Below, piece after piece: positions 47,901 to 60,900 of a stretch of DNA of 64,000 bases. A model generated the notes under the pieces. That model saw only the letters and a program-made list of their open reading frames with translations. It ran no database searches and was not told where the DNA came from. A program made the position numbers and the translations under genes. The number at the start of each line of letters is the position of its first letter. Within the stretch, counting starts at the first letter, position 1. The stretch is from Yamagishiella unicocca (lineage: Eukaryota > Chlorophyta > Chlorophyceae > Chlamydomonadales > Volvocaceae): the NCBI GenBank assembly GCA_003116995.1, contig BDSL01000087.1, forward strand, positions 408,968 through 472,967, in the 5' to 3' direction.

Positions 47901-50900
47901 GTTTTCGTACGTAACCCCATGCTTCCACCGCCGCGCCCAACTAGTATCTAGTATGATAGTACAGAGCTGGTGTGGCGCGGGGGATGGTCTGGCTTGAATT
48001 AGGATGGCAATCCCGCTTTCGGTGGTTCAGGCGCTCCCTTGCTGCTAGCGGGGCTGGAAGAGGGTAAGTGCCCGATTGTTTTCGTACGTAACCCCATGCT
48101 TCCACCGCCGCGCCCAACTAGTATCTAGTATGATAGTACAGAGCTGGTGTGGCGCGGGGGATGGTCTGGCTTGAATTAGAATAGCAATCCCGCTTTCGGT
48201 GGTTCAGGCGCTCCCTTGCTGCTAGCGGGGCTGGAAGAGGGTAAGTGCCCGATTGTTTTCGTACGTAACCCTATGCTTCCACCGCCGCGCCCAACTAGTA
48301 TCTAGTATGATAGTACAGAGCTGGTGTGGCGCGGGGGATGGTCTGGCTTGAATTAGAATAGCAATCCCGCTTTCGGTGGTTCAGGCGCTCCCTTGCTGCT
48401 AGCGGGGCTGGAAGAGGGTAAGTGCCCGATTGTTTTCGTACGTAACCCCATGCTTCCACCGCCGCGCCCAACTAGTATCTAGTATGATAGTACAGAGCTG
48501 GTGTGGCGCGGGGGATGGTCTGGCTTGAATTAGGATGGCAATCCCGCTTTCGGTGGTTCAGGCGCTCCCTTGCTGCTAGCGGGGCTGGAAGAGGGTAAGT
48601 GCCCGATTGTTTTCGTACGTAACCCCATGCTTCCACCGCCGCGCCCAACTAGTATCTAGTATGATAGTACAGAGCTGGTGTGGCGCGGGGGATGGTCTGG
48701 CTTGAATTAGAATAGCAATCCCGCTTTCGGTGGTTCAGGCGCTCCCTTGCTGCTAGCGGGGCTGGAAGAGGGTAAGTGCCCGATTGTTTTCGTACGTAAC
48801 CCCATGCTTCCACCGCCGCGCCCAACTAGTATCTAGTATGATAGTACAGAGCTGGTGTGGCGCGGGGGATGGTCTGGCTTGAATTAGGATGGCAATCCCG
48901 CTTTCGGTGGTTCAGGCGCTCCCTTGCTGCTAGCGGGGCTGGAAGAGGGTAAGTGCCCGATTGTTTTCGTACGTAACCCTATGCTTCCACCGCCGCGCCC
49001 AACTAGTATCTAGTATGATAGTACAGAGCTGGTGTGGCGCGGGGGATGGTCTGGCTTGAATTAGGATGGCAATCCCGCTTTCGGTGGTTCAGGCGCTCCC
49101 TTGCTGCTAGCGGGGCTGGAAGAGGGTAAGTGCCCGATTGTTTTCGTACGTAACCCTATGCTTCCACCGCCGCGCCCAACTAGTATCTAGTATGATAGTA
49201 CAGAGCTGGTGTGGCGCGGGGGATGGTCTGGCTTGAATTAGGAGAGCAATCCCGCTTTCGGTGGTTCAGGCGCTCCCTTGCTGCTAGCGGGGCTGGAAGA
49301 GGGTAAGTGCCCGATTGTTTTCGTATGTAACCCCATGCTTCCACCGCCGCGCCCAACTAGTATCTAGTATGATAGTACAGAGCTGGTGTGGCGCGGGGGA
49401 TGGTCTGGCTTGAATTAGGAGAGCAATCCCGCTTTCGGTGGTTCAGGCGCTCCCTTGCTGCTAGCGGGGCTGGAAGAGGGTAAGTGCCCGATTGTTTTCG
49501 TACGTAACCCTATGCTTCCACCGCCGCGCCCAACTAGTATCTAGTATGATAGTACAGAGCTGGTGTGGCGCGGGGGATGGTCTGGCTTGAATTAGAATAG
49601 CAATCCCGCTTTCGGTGGTTCAGGCGCTCCCTTGCTGCTAGCGGGGCTGGAAGAGGGTAAGTGCCCGATTGTTTTCGTATGTAACCCCATGCTTCCACCG
49701 CCGCGCCCAACTAGTATCTAGTATGATAGTACAGAGCTGGTGTGGCGCGGGGGATGGTCTGGCTTGAATTAGGAGAGCAATCCCGCTTTCGGTGGTTCAG
49801 GCGCTCCCTTGCTGCTAGCGGGGCTGGAAGAGGGTAAGTGCCCGATTGTTTTCGTACGTAACCCTATGCTTCCACCGCCGCGCCCAACTAGTATCTAGTA
49901 TGATAGTACAGAGCTGGTGTGGCGCGGGGGATGGTCTGGCTTGAATTAGAATAGCAATCCCGCTTTCGGTGGTTCAGGCGCTCCCTTGCTGCTAGCGGGG
50001 CTGGAAGAGGGTAAGTGCCCGATTGTTTTCGTATGTAACCCCATGCTTCCACCGCCGCGCCCAACTAGTATCTAGTATGATAGTACAGAGCTGGTGTGGC
50101 GCGGGGGATGGTCTGGCTTGAATTAGGAGAGCAATCCCGCTTTCGGTGGTTCAGGCGCTCCCTTGCTGCTAGCGGGGCTGGAAGAGGGTAAGTGCCCGAT
50201 TGTTTTCGTACGTAACCCTATGCTTCCACCGCCGCGCCTAACTAGTATCTAGTATGATAGTACAGAGCTGGTGTGGCGCGGGGGATGGTCTGGCTTGAAT
50301 TAGAATAGCAATCCCGCTTTCGGTGGTTCAGGCGCTCCTTTGCTGCTAGCGGGGCTGGAAGAGGGTAAGTGCCCGATTGTTTTCGTACGTAACCCTATGC
50401 TTCCACCGCCGCGCCCAACTAGTATCTAGTATGATAGTACAGAGCTGGTGTGGCGCGGGGGATGGTCTGGCTTGAATTAGGATGGCAATCCCGCTTTCGG
50501 TGGTTCAGGCGCTCCCTTGCTGCTAGCGGGGCTGGAAGAGGGTAAGTGCCCGATTGTTTTCGTACGTAACCCTATGCTTCCACCGCCGCGCCCAACTAGT
50601 ATCTAGTATGATAGTACAGAGCTGGTGTGGCGCGGGGGATGGTCTGGCTTGAATTAGAATAGCAATCCCGCTTTCGGTGGTTCAGGCGCTCCCTTGCTGC
50701 TAGCGGGGCTGGAAGAGGGTAAGTGCCCGATTGTTTTCGTACGTAACCCTATGCTTCCACCGCCGCGCCCAACTAGTATCTAGTATGATAGTACAGAGCT
50801 GGTGTGGCGCGGGGGATGGTCTGGCTTGAATTAGAATAGCAATCCCGCTTTCGGTGGTTCAGGCGCTCCCTTGCTGCTAGCGGGGCTGGAAGAGGGTAAG

Positions 50901-51456
50901 TGCCCGATTGTTTTCGTACGTAACCCTATGCTTCCACCGCCGCGCCCAACTAGTATCTAGTATGATAGTACAGAGCTGGTGTGGCGCGGGGGATGGTCTG
51001 GCTTGAATTAGAATAGCAATCCCGCTTTCGGTGGTTCAGGCGCTCCCTTGCTGCTAGCGGGGCTGGAAGAGGGTAAGTGCCCGATTGTTTTCGTACGTAA
51101 CCCTATGCTTCCACCGCCGCGCCCAACTAGTATCTAGTATGATAGTACAGAGCTGGTGTGGCGCGGGGGATGGTCTGGCTTGAATTAGGAGAGCAATCCC
51201 GCTTTCGGTGGTTCAGGCGCTCCCTTGCTGTTAGTGGGGCTGGAAGAGGGAAAGCGCCCGATTGTTGCCGTCGGTGACCCTATGCTTCCACCGCCGCGCC
51301 CAACTAGTATCTAGTATGATATTACAGAGCTGGTGTGGCGCGGGGGATGGTCTGGCTTGAATTAGGATGGCAATCCCGCTTTCGGTGGTTCAGGCGCTCC
51401 CTTGCTGTTAGTGGGGCTGGAAGAGGGAAAGCGCCCGATTGTTGCCGTCGGTGACC
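44955..51456. repeat. Satellite array 1: 177-bp unit, about 36 copies
   Basis: The marker ttgttttcgtacgtaaccc recurs every 177 bp (for example 45421, 45598, 45775). The units are nearly identical, differing at a few positions (gaatag/gatgg/gagag; ccctatgc/ccccatgc). The second unit (about 45130-45230) is internally deleted. Terminal units at both ends carry ggaaagcgccc, while internal units carry ggtaagtgccc. The final two units also carry gttgccgtcggtgacc, matching the adjoining gene. Each unit holds actagtatctagta, a small palindrome. Confidence 0.98.
51322..51326 (-). terminator. Candidate polyadenylation signal kept only in the gene-adjacent satellite unit
   Basis: The unit next to the ORF reads gatattacagag, giving TGTAA on the minus strand 82 bp after the stop. 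The other units read gatagtacagag at the same place and so lack the motif. Confidence 0.5.
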
Positions 51457-51686
51457 AGGAAGTACACCCCGAAATCAACCTTGCTGACCTTGCTGACCTG
51501 TGTCTTGTGCTTTTTCACAAAATTATTGTACTGCTCATAATAAGCGTAACCCAGGACGTTGTCTTCGTCCTCGTCAACATGTTCAATGTTCAGTTTACAT
51601 ATCATTTTGGACTTTTTGCCTGACTTAGGCGTTTTTGTGCTTAATTCTGGTTTCGGAAGGTTCGGAAGGTAGTCCACATCCCATTT
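51408..51686 (-). CDS. 3' part of an unidentified gene at the edge of the satellite
   Basis: The open frame reads WDVDYLPNLPKPEL, a Lys-rich linker, KMICKLNIEHVDEDEDNVLG, YAYYEQYNNFVKKHKTQ and FGVYFLVTDGNNRALSLF, ending QPH and TAA at 51408-51410. Codons are more A/T-rich than in other genes of the window. Upstream (about 51710) an AG before the frame could be an acceptor; no further exon was found in the 250 bp before the next satellite. I do not recognise it. The acidic-basic composition and A/T bias could fit a transposon- or virus-derived gene, but this is a guess. The last 16 codons overlap the last satellite unit. Confidence 0.5.
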   Translation of the reverse strand, partial: KWDVDYLPNLPKPELSTKTPKSGKKSKMICKLNIEHVDEDEDNVLGYAYYEQYNNFVKKHKTQVSKVSKVDFGVYFLVTDGNNRALSLFQPH

Positions 51687-51964
51687 ATAGGAAATAGGCC
51701 ATTCACCTTGGCAAAGTTACGCATATCCTTCATAATCCCTTCTGCTGCATCCATATCGATAAATCCATTCGTTATGCATATAGAATCCAAGTCTCTTTGT
51801 TAACATGACAGATTGCTGGGCAGTTTCCAGGTAAGGACGCCATTCTTCGAGGGCGCTAATTACTCACGACTTTATAGTCAACGAATATAAAAGAAAGTCC
51901 TCTTTGTGTACATTATGTCACGCGGAGCGAAGTACGGCCATTAGGGCCTTACGCGCGCCTTACA
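51687..51964. other. Unique A/T-richer spacer between the two satellites
   Basis: It holds no clear coding frame. It should contain upstream parts of the 51.4-51.7 kb gene but no exon could be fixed. Confidence 0.5.
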
Positions 51965-54900
51965 AAGGTTGCCGGAGAAGCCGATGCTTGCCGATTGGCC
52001 CGGACGTCCTCGTGCGGCGATCCCCAGAGGCGAATTTCGGTGGGGACGTTCCTTTCACCTAGGTATATCTACCGTTCAGCTGCGTGCCCAAGAGCGAGGC
52101 CGATCGAAGGTTGCCGGAGAAGCCGATGCTTGCCGATTGGCCCGGACGTCCTCGTGCGGCGATCCCCAGAGGCGAATTTCGGTGGGGACGTTCCTTTCAC
52201 ATAGGTAGTGCTACCGTTAAGCTGCGTGCCCAAGAGCGAGGCCGATCGAAGGTTGCCGGAGAAGCCGATGCTTGCCGATTGGCCCGGACGTCCTCGTGCG
52301 GCGATCCCCATAGGCGAATTTCGGTGGGGACGTTCCTTTCACCTAGGTATATCTACCGTTAAGCTGCGTGCCCAAGAGCGAGGCCGATCGAAGGTTGCCG
52401 GAGAAGCCGATGCTTGCCGATTGGCCAGGACGTCCTCGTGCGGCGATCCCCAGAGGCGAATTTCGGTGGGGACGTTCCTTTCACCTAGGTATATCTACCG
52501 TTAAGCTGCGTGCCCAAGAGCGAGGCCGATCGAAGGTTGCCGGAGAAGCCGATGCTTGCCGATTGGCCCGGACGTCCTCGTGCGGCGATCCCCAGAGGCG
52601 AATTTCGGTGGGGACGTTCCTTTCACCTAGGTATATCTACCGTTAAGCTGCGTGCCCAAGAGCGAGGCCGATGAAGGTTGCCGGAGAAGCCGATGCTTGC
52701 CGATTGGCCCGGACGTCCTCGTGCGGCGATCCCCAGAGGCGAATTTCGGTGGGGACGTTCCTTTCACCTAGGTATATCTACCGTTAAGCTGCGTGCCCAA
52801 GAGCGAGGCCGATCGAAGGTTGCCGGAGAAGCCGATGCTTGCCGATTGGCCAGGACGTCCTCGTGCGGCGATCCCCAGAGGCGAATTTCGGTGGGGACGT
52901 TCCTTTCACCTAGGTATATCTACCGTTAAGCTGCGTGCCCAAGAGCGAGGCCGATCGAAGGTTGCCGGAGAAGCCGATGCTTGCCGATTGGCCCGGACGT
53001 CCTCGTGCGGCAATCCCCAGAGGCGAATTTCGGTGGGGACGTTCCTTTCACCTAGGTATATCTACCGTTAAGCTGCGTGCCCAAGAGCGAGGTTGCCGGA
53101 GAAGCCGATGCTTGCCGATTGGCCCGGACGTCCTCGTGCGGCGATCCCCAGAGGCGAATTTCGGTGGGGACGTTCCTTTCACCTAGGTATATCTACCGTT
53201 AAGCTGCGTGCCCAAGAGCGAGGCCGATCGAAGGTTGCCGGAGAAGCCGATGCTTGCCGATTGGCCAGGACGTCCTCGTGCGGCGATCCCCAGAGGCGAA
53301 TTTCGGTGGGGACGTTCCTTTCACCTAGGTATATCTACCGTTAAGCTGCGTGCCCAAGAGCGAGGCCGATCGAAGGTTGCCGGAGAAGCCGATGCTTGCC
53401 GATTGGCCAGGACGTCCTCGTGCGGCGATCCCCATAGGCGAATTTCGGTGGGGACGTTCCTTTCACCTAGGTATATCTAGTGGGGGCTGCGTGCCCAAGA
53501 GCGAGGCCGATCGAAGGTTGCCGGAGAAGCCGATGATTGCCGATTGGCCCGGACGTCCTCGTGCGGCGATCCCCAGAGGCGAATTTCGGTGGGGACGTTC
53601 CTTTCACCTAGGTATATCTACCGTTAAGCTGCGTGCCCAAGAGCGAGGCCGATCGAAGGTTGCCGGAGAAGCCGATGCTTGCCGATTGGCCCGGACGTCC
53701 TCGTGCGGCGATCCCCAGAGGCGAATTTCGGTGGGGACGTTCCTTTCACCTAGGTATATCTACCGTTAAGCTGCGTGCCCAAGAGCGAGGCCGATCGAAG
53801 GTTGCCGGAGAAGCCGATGCTTGCCGATTGGCCAGGACGTCCTCGTGCGGCGATCCCCAGAGGCGAATTTCGGTGGGGACGTTCCTTTCACCTAGGTATA
53901 TCTACCGTTAAGCTGCGTGCCCAAGAGCGAGGCCGATCGAAGGTTGCCGGAGAAGCCGATGCTTGCCGATTGGCCAGGACGTCCTCGTGCGGCGATCCCC
54001 AGAGGCGAATTTCGGTGGGGACGTTCCTTATACCTAGGTATATCTACCGTTAAGCTGCGTGCCCAAGAGCGAGGCCGATCGAAGGTTGCCGGAGAAGCCG
54101 ATGCTTGCCGATTGGCCAGGACGTCCTCGTGCGGCGATCCCCAGAGGCGAATTTCGGTGGGGACGTTCCTTTCACCTAGGTATATCTACCGTTAAGCTGC
54201 GTGCCCAAGAGCGAGGCCGATCGAAGGTTGCCGGAGAAGCCGATGCTTGCCGATTGGCCAGGACGTCCTCGTGCGGCGATCCCCAGAGGCGAATTTCGGT
54301 GGGGACGTTCCTTTCACCTAGGTATATCTACCGTTAAGCTGCGTGCCCAAGAGCGAGGCCGATCGAAGGTTGCCGGAGAAGCCGATGCTTGCCGATTGGC
54401 CAGGACGTCCTCGTGCGGCGATCCCCAGAGGCGAATTTCGGTGGGGACGTTCCTTTCACCTAGGTATATCTACCGTTAAGCTGCGTGCCCAAGAGCAAGG
54501 CCGATCGAAGGTTGCCAGAGAAGCCGATGCTTGCCGATTGGCCCGGACGTCCTCGTGCGGCGATCCCCAGAGGCGAATTTTGGTGGGGACGTTCCTTTCA
54601 CCTAGGTATATCTACCGTTAAGCTGCGTGCCCAAGAGCGAGGTTGCCGGAGAAGCCGATGCTTGCCGATTGGCCCGGACGTCCTCGTGCGGCGATCCCCA
54701 GAGGCGAATTTCGGTGGGGACGTTCCTTTCACCTAGGTATATCTACCTTTAAGCTGCGTGCCCAAGAGCGAGGTTGCCGGAGAAGCCGATGCTTGCCGAT
54801 TGGCCAGGACGTCCTCGTGCGGCGATCCCCAGAGGCGAATTTCGGTGGGGACGTTCCTTATACCTAGGTATATCTACCGTTAAGCTGCGTGCCCAAGAGC

Positions 54901-57900
54901 GAGGCCGATCGAAGGTTGCCGGAGAAGCCGATGCTTGCCGATTGGCCAGGACGTCCTCGTGCGGCGATCCCCAGAGGCGAATTTCGGTGGGGACGTTCCT
55001 TTCACCTAGGTATATCTACCGTTAAGCTGCGTGCCCAAGAGCGAGGCCGATCGAAGGTTGCCGGAGAAGCCGATGCTTGCCGATTGGCCAGGACGTCCTC
55101 GTGCGGCGATCCCCAGAGGCGAATTTCGGTGGGGACGTTCCTTTCACCTAGGTATATCTACCGTTAAGCTGCGTGCCCAAGAGCGAGGCCGATTGAAGGT
55201 TGCCGGAGAAGCCGATGCTTGCCGATTGGCCCGGACGTCCTCGTGCGGCGATCCCCAGAGGCGAATTTCGGTGGGGACGTTCCTTTCACCTAGGTATATC
55301 TACCGTTAAGCTGCGTGCCCAAGAGCGAGGCCGATCGAAGGTTGCCGGAGAAGCCGATGCTTGCCGATTGGCCAGGACGTCCTCGTGCGGCGATCCCCAG
55401 AGGCGAATTTCGGTGGGGACGTTCCTTTCACCTAGGTATATCTACCGTTAAGCTGCGTGCCCAAGAGCGAGGCCGATCGAAGGTTGCCGGAGAAGCCGAT
55501 GCTTGCCGATTGGCCCGGACGTCCTCGTGCGGCAATCCCCAGAGGCGAATTTCGGTGGGGACGTTCCTTTCACCTAGGTATATCTACCGTTAAGCTGCGT
55601 GCCCAAGAGCGAGGTTGCCGGAGAAGCCGATGCTTGCCGATTGGCCCGGACGTCCTCGTGCGGCGATCCCCAGAGGCGAATTTCGGTGGGGACGTTCCTT
55701 TCACCTAGGTATATCTACCGTTAAGCTGCGTGCCCAAGAGCGAGGCCGATCGAAGGTTGCCGGAGAAGCCGATGCTTGCCGATTGGCCAGGACGTCCTCG
55801 TGCGGCGATCCCCAGAGGCGAATTTCGGTGGGGACGTTCCTTTCACCTAGGTATATCTACCGTTAAGCTGCGTGCCCAAGAGCGAGGCCGATCGAAGGTT
55901 GCCGGAGAAGCCGATGCTTGCCGATTGGCCAGGACGTCCTCGTGCGGCGATCCCCATAGGCGAATTTCGGTGGGGACGTTCCTTTCACCTAGGTATATCT
56001 AGTGGGGCTGCGTGCCCAAGAGCGAGGCCGATCGAAGGTTGCCGGAGAAGCCGATGATTGCCGATTGGCCCGGACGTCCTCGTGCGGCGATCCCCAGAGG
56101 CGAATTTCGGTGGGGACGTTCCTTTCACCTAGGTATATCTACCGTTAAGCTGCGTGCCCAAGAGCGAGGCCGATCGAAGGTTGCCGGAGAAGCCGATGCT
56201 TGCCGATTGGCCCGGACGTCCTCGTGCGGCGATCCCCAGAGGCGAATTTCGGTGGGGACGTTCCTTTCACCTAGGTATATCTACCGTTAAGCTGCGTGCC
56301 CAAGAGCGAGGCCGATCGAAGGTTGCCGGAGAAGCCGATGCTTGCCGATTGGCCAGGACGTCCTCGTGCGGCGATCCCCAGAGGCGAATTTCGGTGGGGA
56401 CGTTCCTTTCACCTAGGTATATCTACCGTTAAGCTGCGTGCCCAAGAGCGAGGCCGATCGAAGGTTGCCGGAGAAGCCGATGCTTGCTGATTGGCCCGGA
56501 CGTCCTCGTGCGGCGATCCCCAGAGGCGAATTTCGGTGGGGACGTTCCTTTCACCTAGGTATATCTACCGTTAAGCTGCGTGCCCAAGAGCGAGGCCGAT
56601 CGAAGGTTGCCGGAGAAGCCGATGCTTGCCGATTGGCCCGGACGTCCTCGTGCGGCGATCCCCAGAGGCGAATTTCGGTGGGGACGTTCCTTTCACCTAG
56701 GTATATCTACCGTTAAGCTGCGTGCCCAAGAGCGAGGCCGATCGAAGGTTGCCGGAGAAGCCGATGCTTGCCGATTGGCCCGGACGTCCTCGTGCGGCGA
56801 TCCCCAGAGGCGAATTTCGGTGGGGACGTTCCTTTCACCTAGGTATATCTACCGTTAAGCTGCGTGCCCAAGAGCGAGGCCGATCGAAGGTTGCCGGAGA
56901 AGCCGATGCTTGCCGATTGGCCGGACGTCCTCGTGCGGCGATCCCCAGAGGCGAATTTCGGTGGGGACGTTCCTTTCACCTAGGTATATCTACCGTTAAG
57001 CTGCGTGCCCAAGAGCGAGGCCGATCGAAGGTTGCCGGAGAAGCCGATGCTTGCCGATTGGCCCGGACGTCCTCGTGCGGCGATCCCCAGAGGCGAATTT
57101 CGGTGGGGACGTTCCTTTCACCTAGGTATATCTACCGTTAAGCTGCGTGCCCAAGAGCGAGGTTGCCGGAGAAGCCGATGCTTGCCGATTGGCCCGGACG
57201 TCCTCGTGCGGCGATCCCCAGAGGCGAATTTCGGTGGGGACGTTCCTTTCACCTAGGTATATCTACCGTTAAGCTGCGTGCCCAAGAGCGAGGCCGATCG
57301 AAGGTTGCCGGAGAAGCCGATGCTTGCCGATTGGCCAGGACGTCCTCGTGCGGCGATCCCCAGAGGCGAATTTCGGTGGGGACGTTCCTTTCACCTAGGT
57401 ATATCTACCGTTAAGCTGCGTGCCCAAGAGCGAGGCCGATCGAAGGTTGCCGGAGAAGCCGATGCTTGCCGATTGGCCCGGACGTCCTCGTGCGGCGATC
57501 CCCAGAGGCGAATTTCGGTGGGGACGTTCCTTTCACCTAGGTATATCTACCGTTAAGCTGCGTGCCCAAGAGCGAGGCCGATCGAAGGTTGCCGGAGAAG
57601 CCGATGCTTGCCGATTGGCCAGGACGTCCTCGTGCGGCGATCCCCAGAGGCGAATTTCGGTGGGGACGTTCCTTTCACCTAGGTATATCTACCGTTAAGC
57701 TGCGTGCCCAAGAGCGAGGCCGATCGAAGGTTGCCGGAGAAGCCGATGCTTGCCGATTGGCCAGGACGTCCTCGTGCGGCGATCCCCAGAGGCGAATTTC
57801 GGTGGGGACGTTCCTTTCACCTAGGTATATCTACCGTTAAGCTGCGTGCCCAAGAGCGAGGCCGATCGAAGGTTGCCGGAGAAGCCGATGCTTGCCGATT

Positions 57901-60900
57901 GGCCGGACGTCCTCGTGCGGCGATCCCCAGAGGCGAATTTCGGTGGGGACGTTCCTTTCACCTAGGTATATCTACCGTTAAGCTGCGTGCCCAAGAGCGA
58001 GGCCGATCGAAGGTTGCCGGAGAAGCCGATGCTTGCCGATTGGCCGGACGTCCTCGTGCGGCGATCCCCAGAGGCGAATTTCGGTGGGGACGTTCCTTTC
58101 ACCTAGGTATATCTACCGTTAAGCTGCGTGCCCAAGAGCGAGGCCGATCGAAGGTTGCCGGAGAAGCCGATGCTTGCCGATTGGCCAGGACGTCCTCGTG
58201 CGGCGATCCCCAGAGGCGAATTTCGGTGGGGACGTTCCTTTCACCTAGGTATATCTACCGTTAAGCTGCGTGCCCAAGAGCGAGGCCGATCGAAGGTTGC
58301 CGGAGAAGCCGATGCTTGCCGATTGGCCCGGACGTCCTCGTGCGGCGATCCCCAGAGGCGAATTTCGGTGGGGACGTTCCTTTCACCTAGGTATATCTAC
58401 CGTTAAGCTGCGTGCCCAAGAGCGAGGCCGATCGAAGGTTGCCGGAGAAGCCGATGCTTGCCGATTGGCCCGGACGTCCTCGTGCGGCGATCCCCAGAGG
58501 CGAATTTCGGTGGGGACGTTCCTTTCACCTAGGTATATCTACCGTTAAGCTGCGTGCCCAAGAGCGAGGCCGATCGAAGGTTGCCGGAGAAGCCGATGCT
58601 TGCCGATTGGCCAGGACGTCCTCGTGCGGCGATCCCCAGAGGCGAATTTCGGTGGGGACGTTCCTTTCACCTAGGTATATCTACCGTTAAGCTGCGTGCC
58701 CAAGAGCGAGGCCGATCGAAGGTTGCCGGAGAAGCCGATGCTTGCCGATTGGCCCGGACGTCCTCGTGCGGCGATCCCCAGAGGCGAATTTCGGTGGGGA
58801 CGTTCCTTTCACCTAGGTATATCTACCGTTAAGCTGCGTGCCCAAGAGCGAGGCCGATCGAAGGTTGCCGGAGAAGCCGATGCTTGCCGATTGGCCCGGA
58901 CGTCCTCGTGCGGCGATCCCCAGAGGCGAATTTCGGTGGGGACGTTCCTTTCACCTAGGTATATCTACCGTTAAGCTGCGTGCCCAAGAGCGAGGCCGAT
59001 CGAAGGTTGCCGGAGAAGCCGATGCTTGCCGATTGGCCCGGACGTCCTCGTGCGGCGATCCCCAGAGGCGAATTTCGGTGGGGACGTTCCTTTCACCTAG
59101 GTATATCTACCGTTAAGCTGCGTGCCCAAGAGCGGGATCGGGTTGCCGGAGAAGCCGATGCTTGCCGATTGGCCGGACGTCCTCGTGCGGCGATCCCCAG
59201 AGGCGAATTTCGGTGGGGACGTTCCTTTCACCTAGGTATATCTACCGTTAAGCTGCGTGCCCAAGAGCGAGGCCGATCGAAGGTTGCCGGAGAAGCCGAT
59301 GCTTGCCGATTGGCCCGGACGTCCTCGTGCGGCGATCCCCAGAGGCGAATTTCGGTGGGGACGTTCCTTTCACCTAGGTATATCTACCGTTAAGCTGCGT
59401 GCCCAAGAGCGAGGCCGATCGAAGGTTGCCGGAGAAGCCGATGCTTGCCGATTGGCCCAGGACGTCCTCGTGCGGCGATCCCCAGAGGCGAATTTCGGTG
59501 GGGACGTTCCTTTCACCTAGGTATATCTACCGTTAAGCTGCGTGCCCAAGAGCGAGGCCGATCGAAGGTTGCCGGAGAAGCCGATGCTTGCCGATTGGCC
59601 CGGACGTCCTCGTGCGGCGATCCCCAGAGGCGAATTTCGGTGGGGACGTTCCTTTCACCTAGGTATATCTACCGTTAAGCTGCGTGCCCAAGAGCGAGGC
59701 CGATCGAAGGTTGCCGGAGAAGCCGATGCTTGCCGATTGGCCCAGGACGTCCTCGTGCGGCGATCCCCAGAGGCGAATTTCGGTGGGGACGTTCCTTTCA
59801 CCTAGGTATATCTACCGTTAAGCTGCGTGCCCAAGAGCGAGGCCGATCGAAGGTTGCCGGAGAAGCCGATGCTTGCCGATTGGCCGGACGTCCTCGTGCG
59901 GCGATCCCCAGAGGCGAATTTCGGTGGGGACGTTCCTTTCACCTAGGTATATCTACCGTTAAGCTGCGTGCCCAAGAGCGAGGCCGATCGAAGGTTGCCG
60001 GAGAAGCCGATGCTTGCCGATTGGCCCGGACGTCCTCGTGCGGCGATCCCCAGAGGCGAATTTCGGTGGGGACGTTCCTTTCACCTAGGTATATCTACCG
60101 TTAAGCTGCGTGCCCAAGAGCGAGGCCGATCGAAGGTTGCCGGAGAAGCCGATGCTTGCCGATTGGCCCGGACGTCCTCGTGCGGCGATCCCCAGAGGCG
60201 AATTTCGGTGGGGACGTTCCTTTCACCTAGGTATATCTACCGTTAAGCTGCGTGCCCAAGAGCGAGGCCGATCGAAGGTTGCCGGAGAAGCCGATGCTTG
60301 CCGATTGGCCCGGACGTCCTCGTGCGGCGATCCCCAGAGGCGAATTTCGGTGGGGACGTTCCTTTCACCTAGGTATATCTACCGTTAAGCTGCGTGCCCA
60401 AGAGCGAGGCCGATCGAAGGTTGCCGGAGAAGCCGATGCTTGCCGATTGGCCCGGACGTCCTCGTGCGGCGATCCCCAGAGGCGAATTTCGGTGGGGACG
60501 TTCCTTTCACCTAGGTATATCTACCGTTAAGCTGCGTGCCCAAGAGCGAGGCCGATCGAAGGTTGCCGGAGAAGCCGATGCTTGCCGATTGGCCAGGACG
60601 TCCTCGTGCGGCGATCCCCAGAGGCGAATTTCGGTGGGGACGTTCCTTTCACCTAGGTATATCTACCGTTAAGCTGCGTGCCCAAGAGCGAGGCCGATCG
60701 AAGGTTGCCGGAGAAGCCGATGCTTGCCGATTGGCCCGGACGTCCTCGTGCGGCGATCCCCAGAGGCGAATTTCGGTGGGGACGTTCCTTTCACCTAGGT
60801 ATATCTACCGTTAAGCTGCGTGCCCAAGAGCGAGGCCGATCGAAGGTTGCCGGAGAAGCCGATGCTTGCCGATTGGCCCGGACGTCCTCGTGCGGCGATC

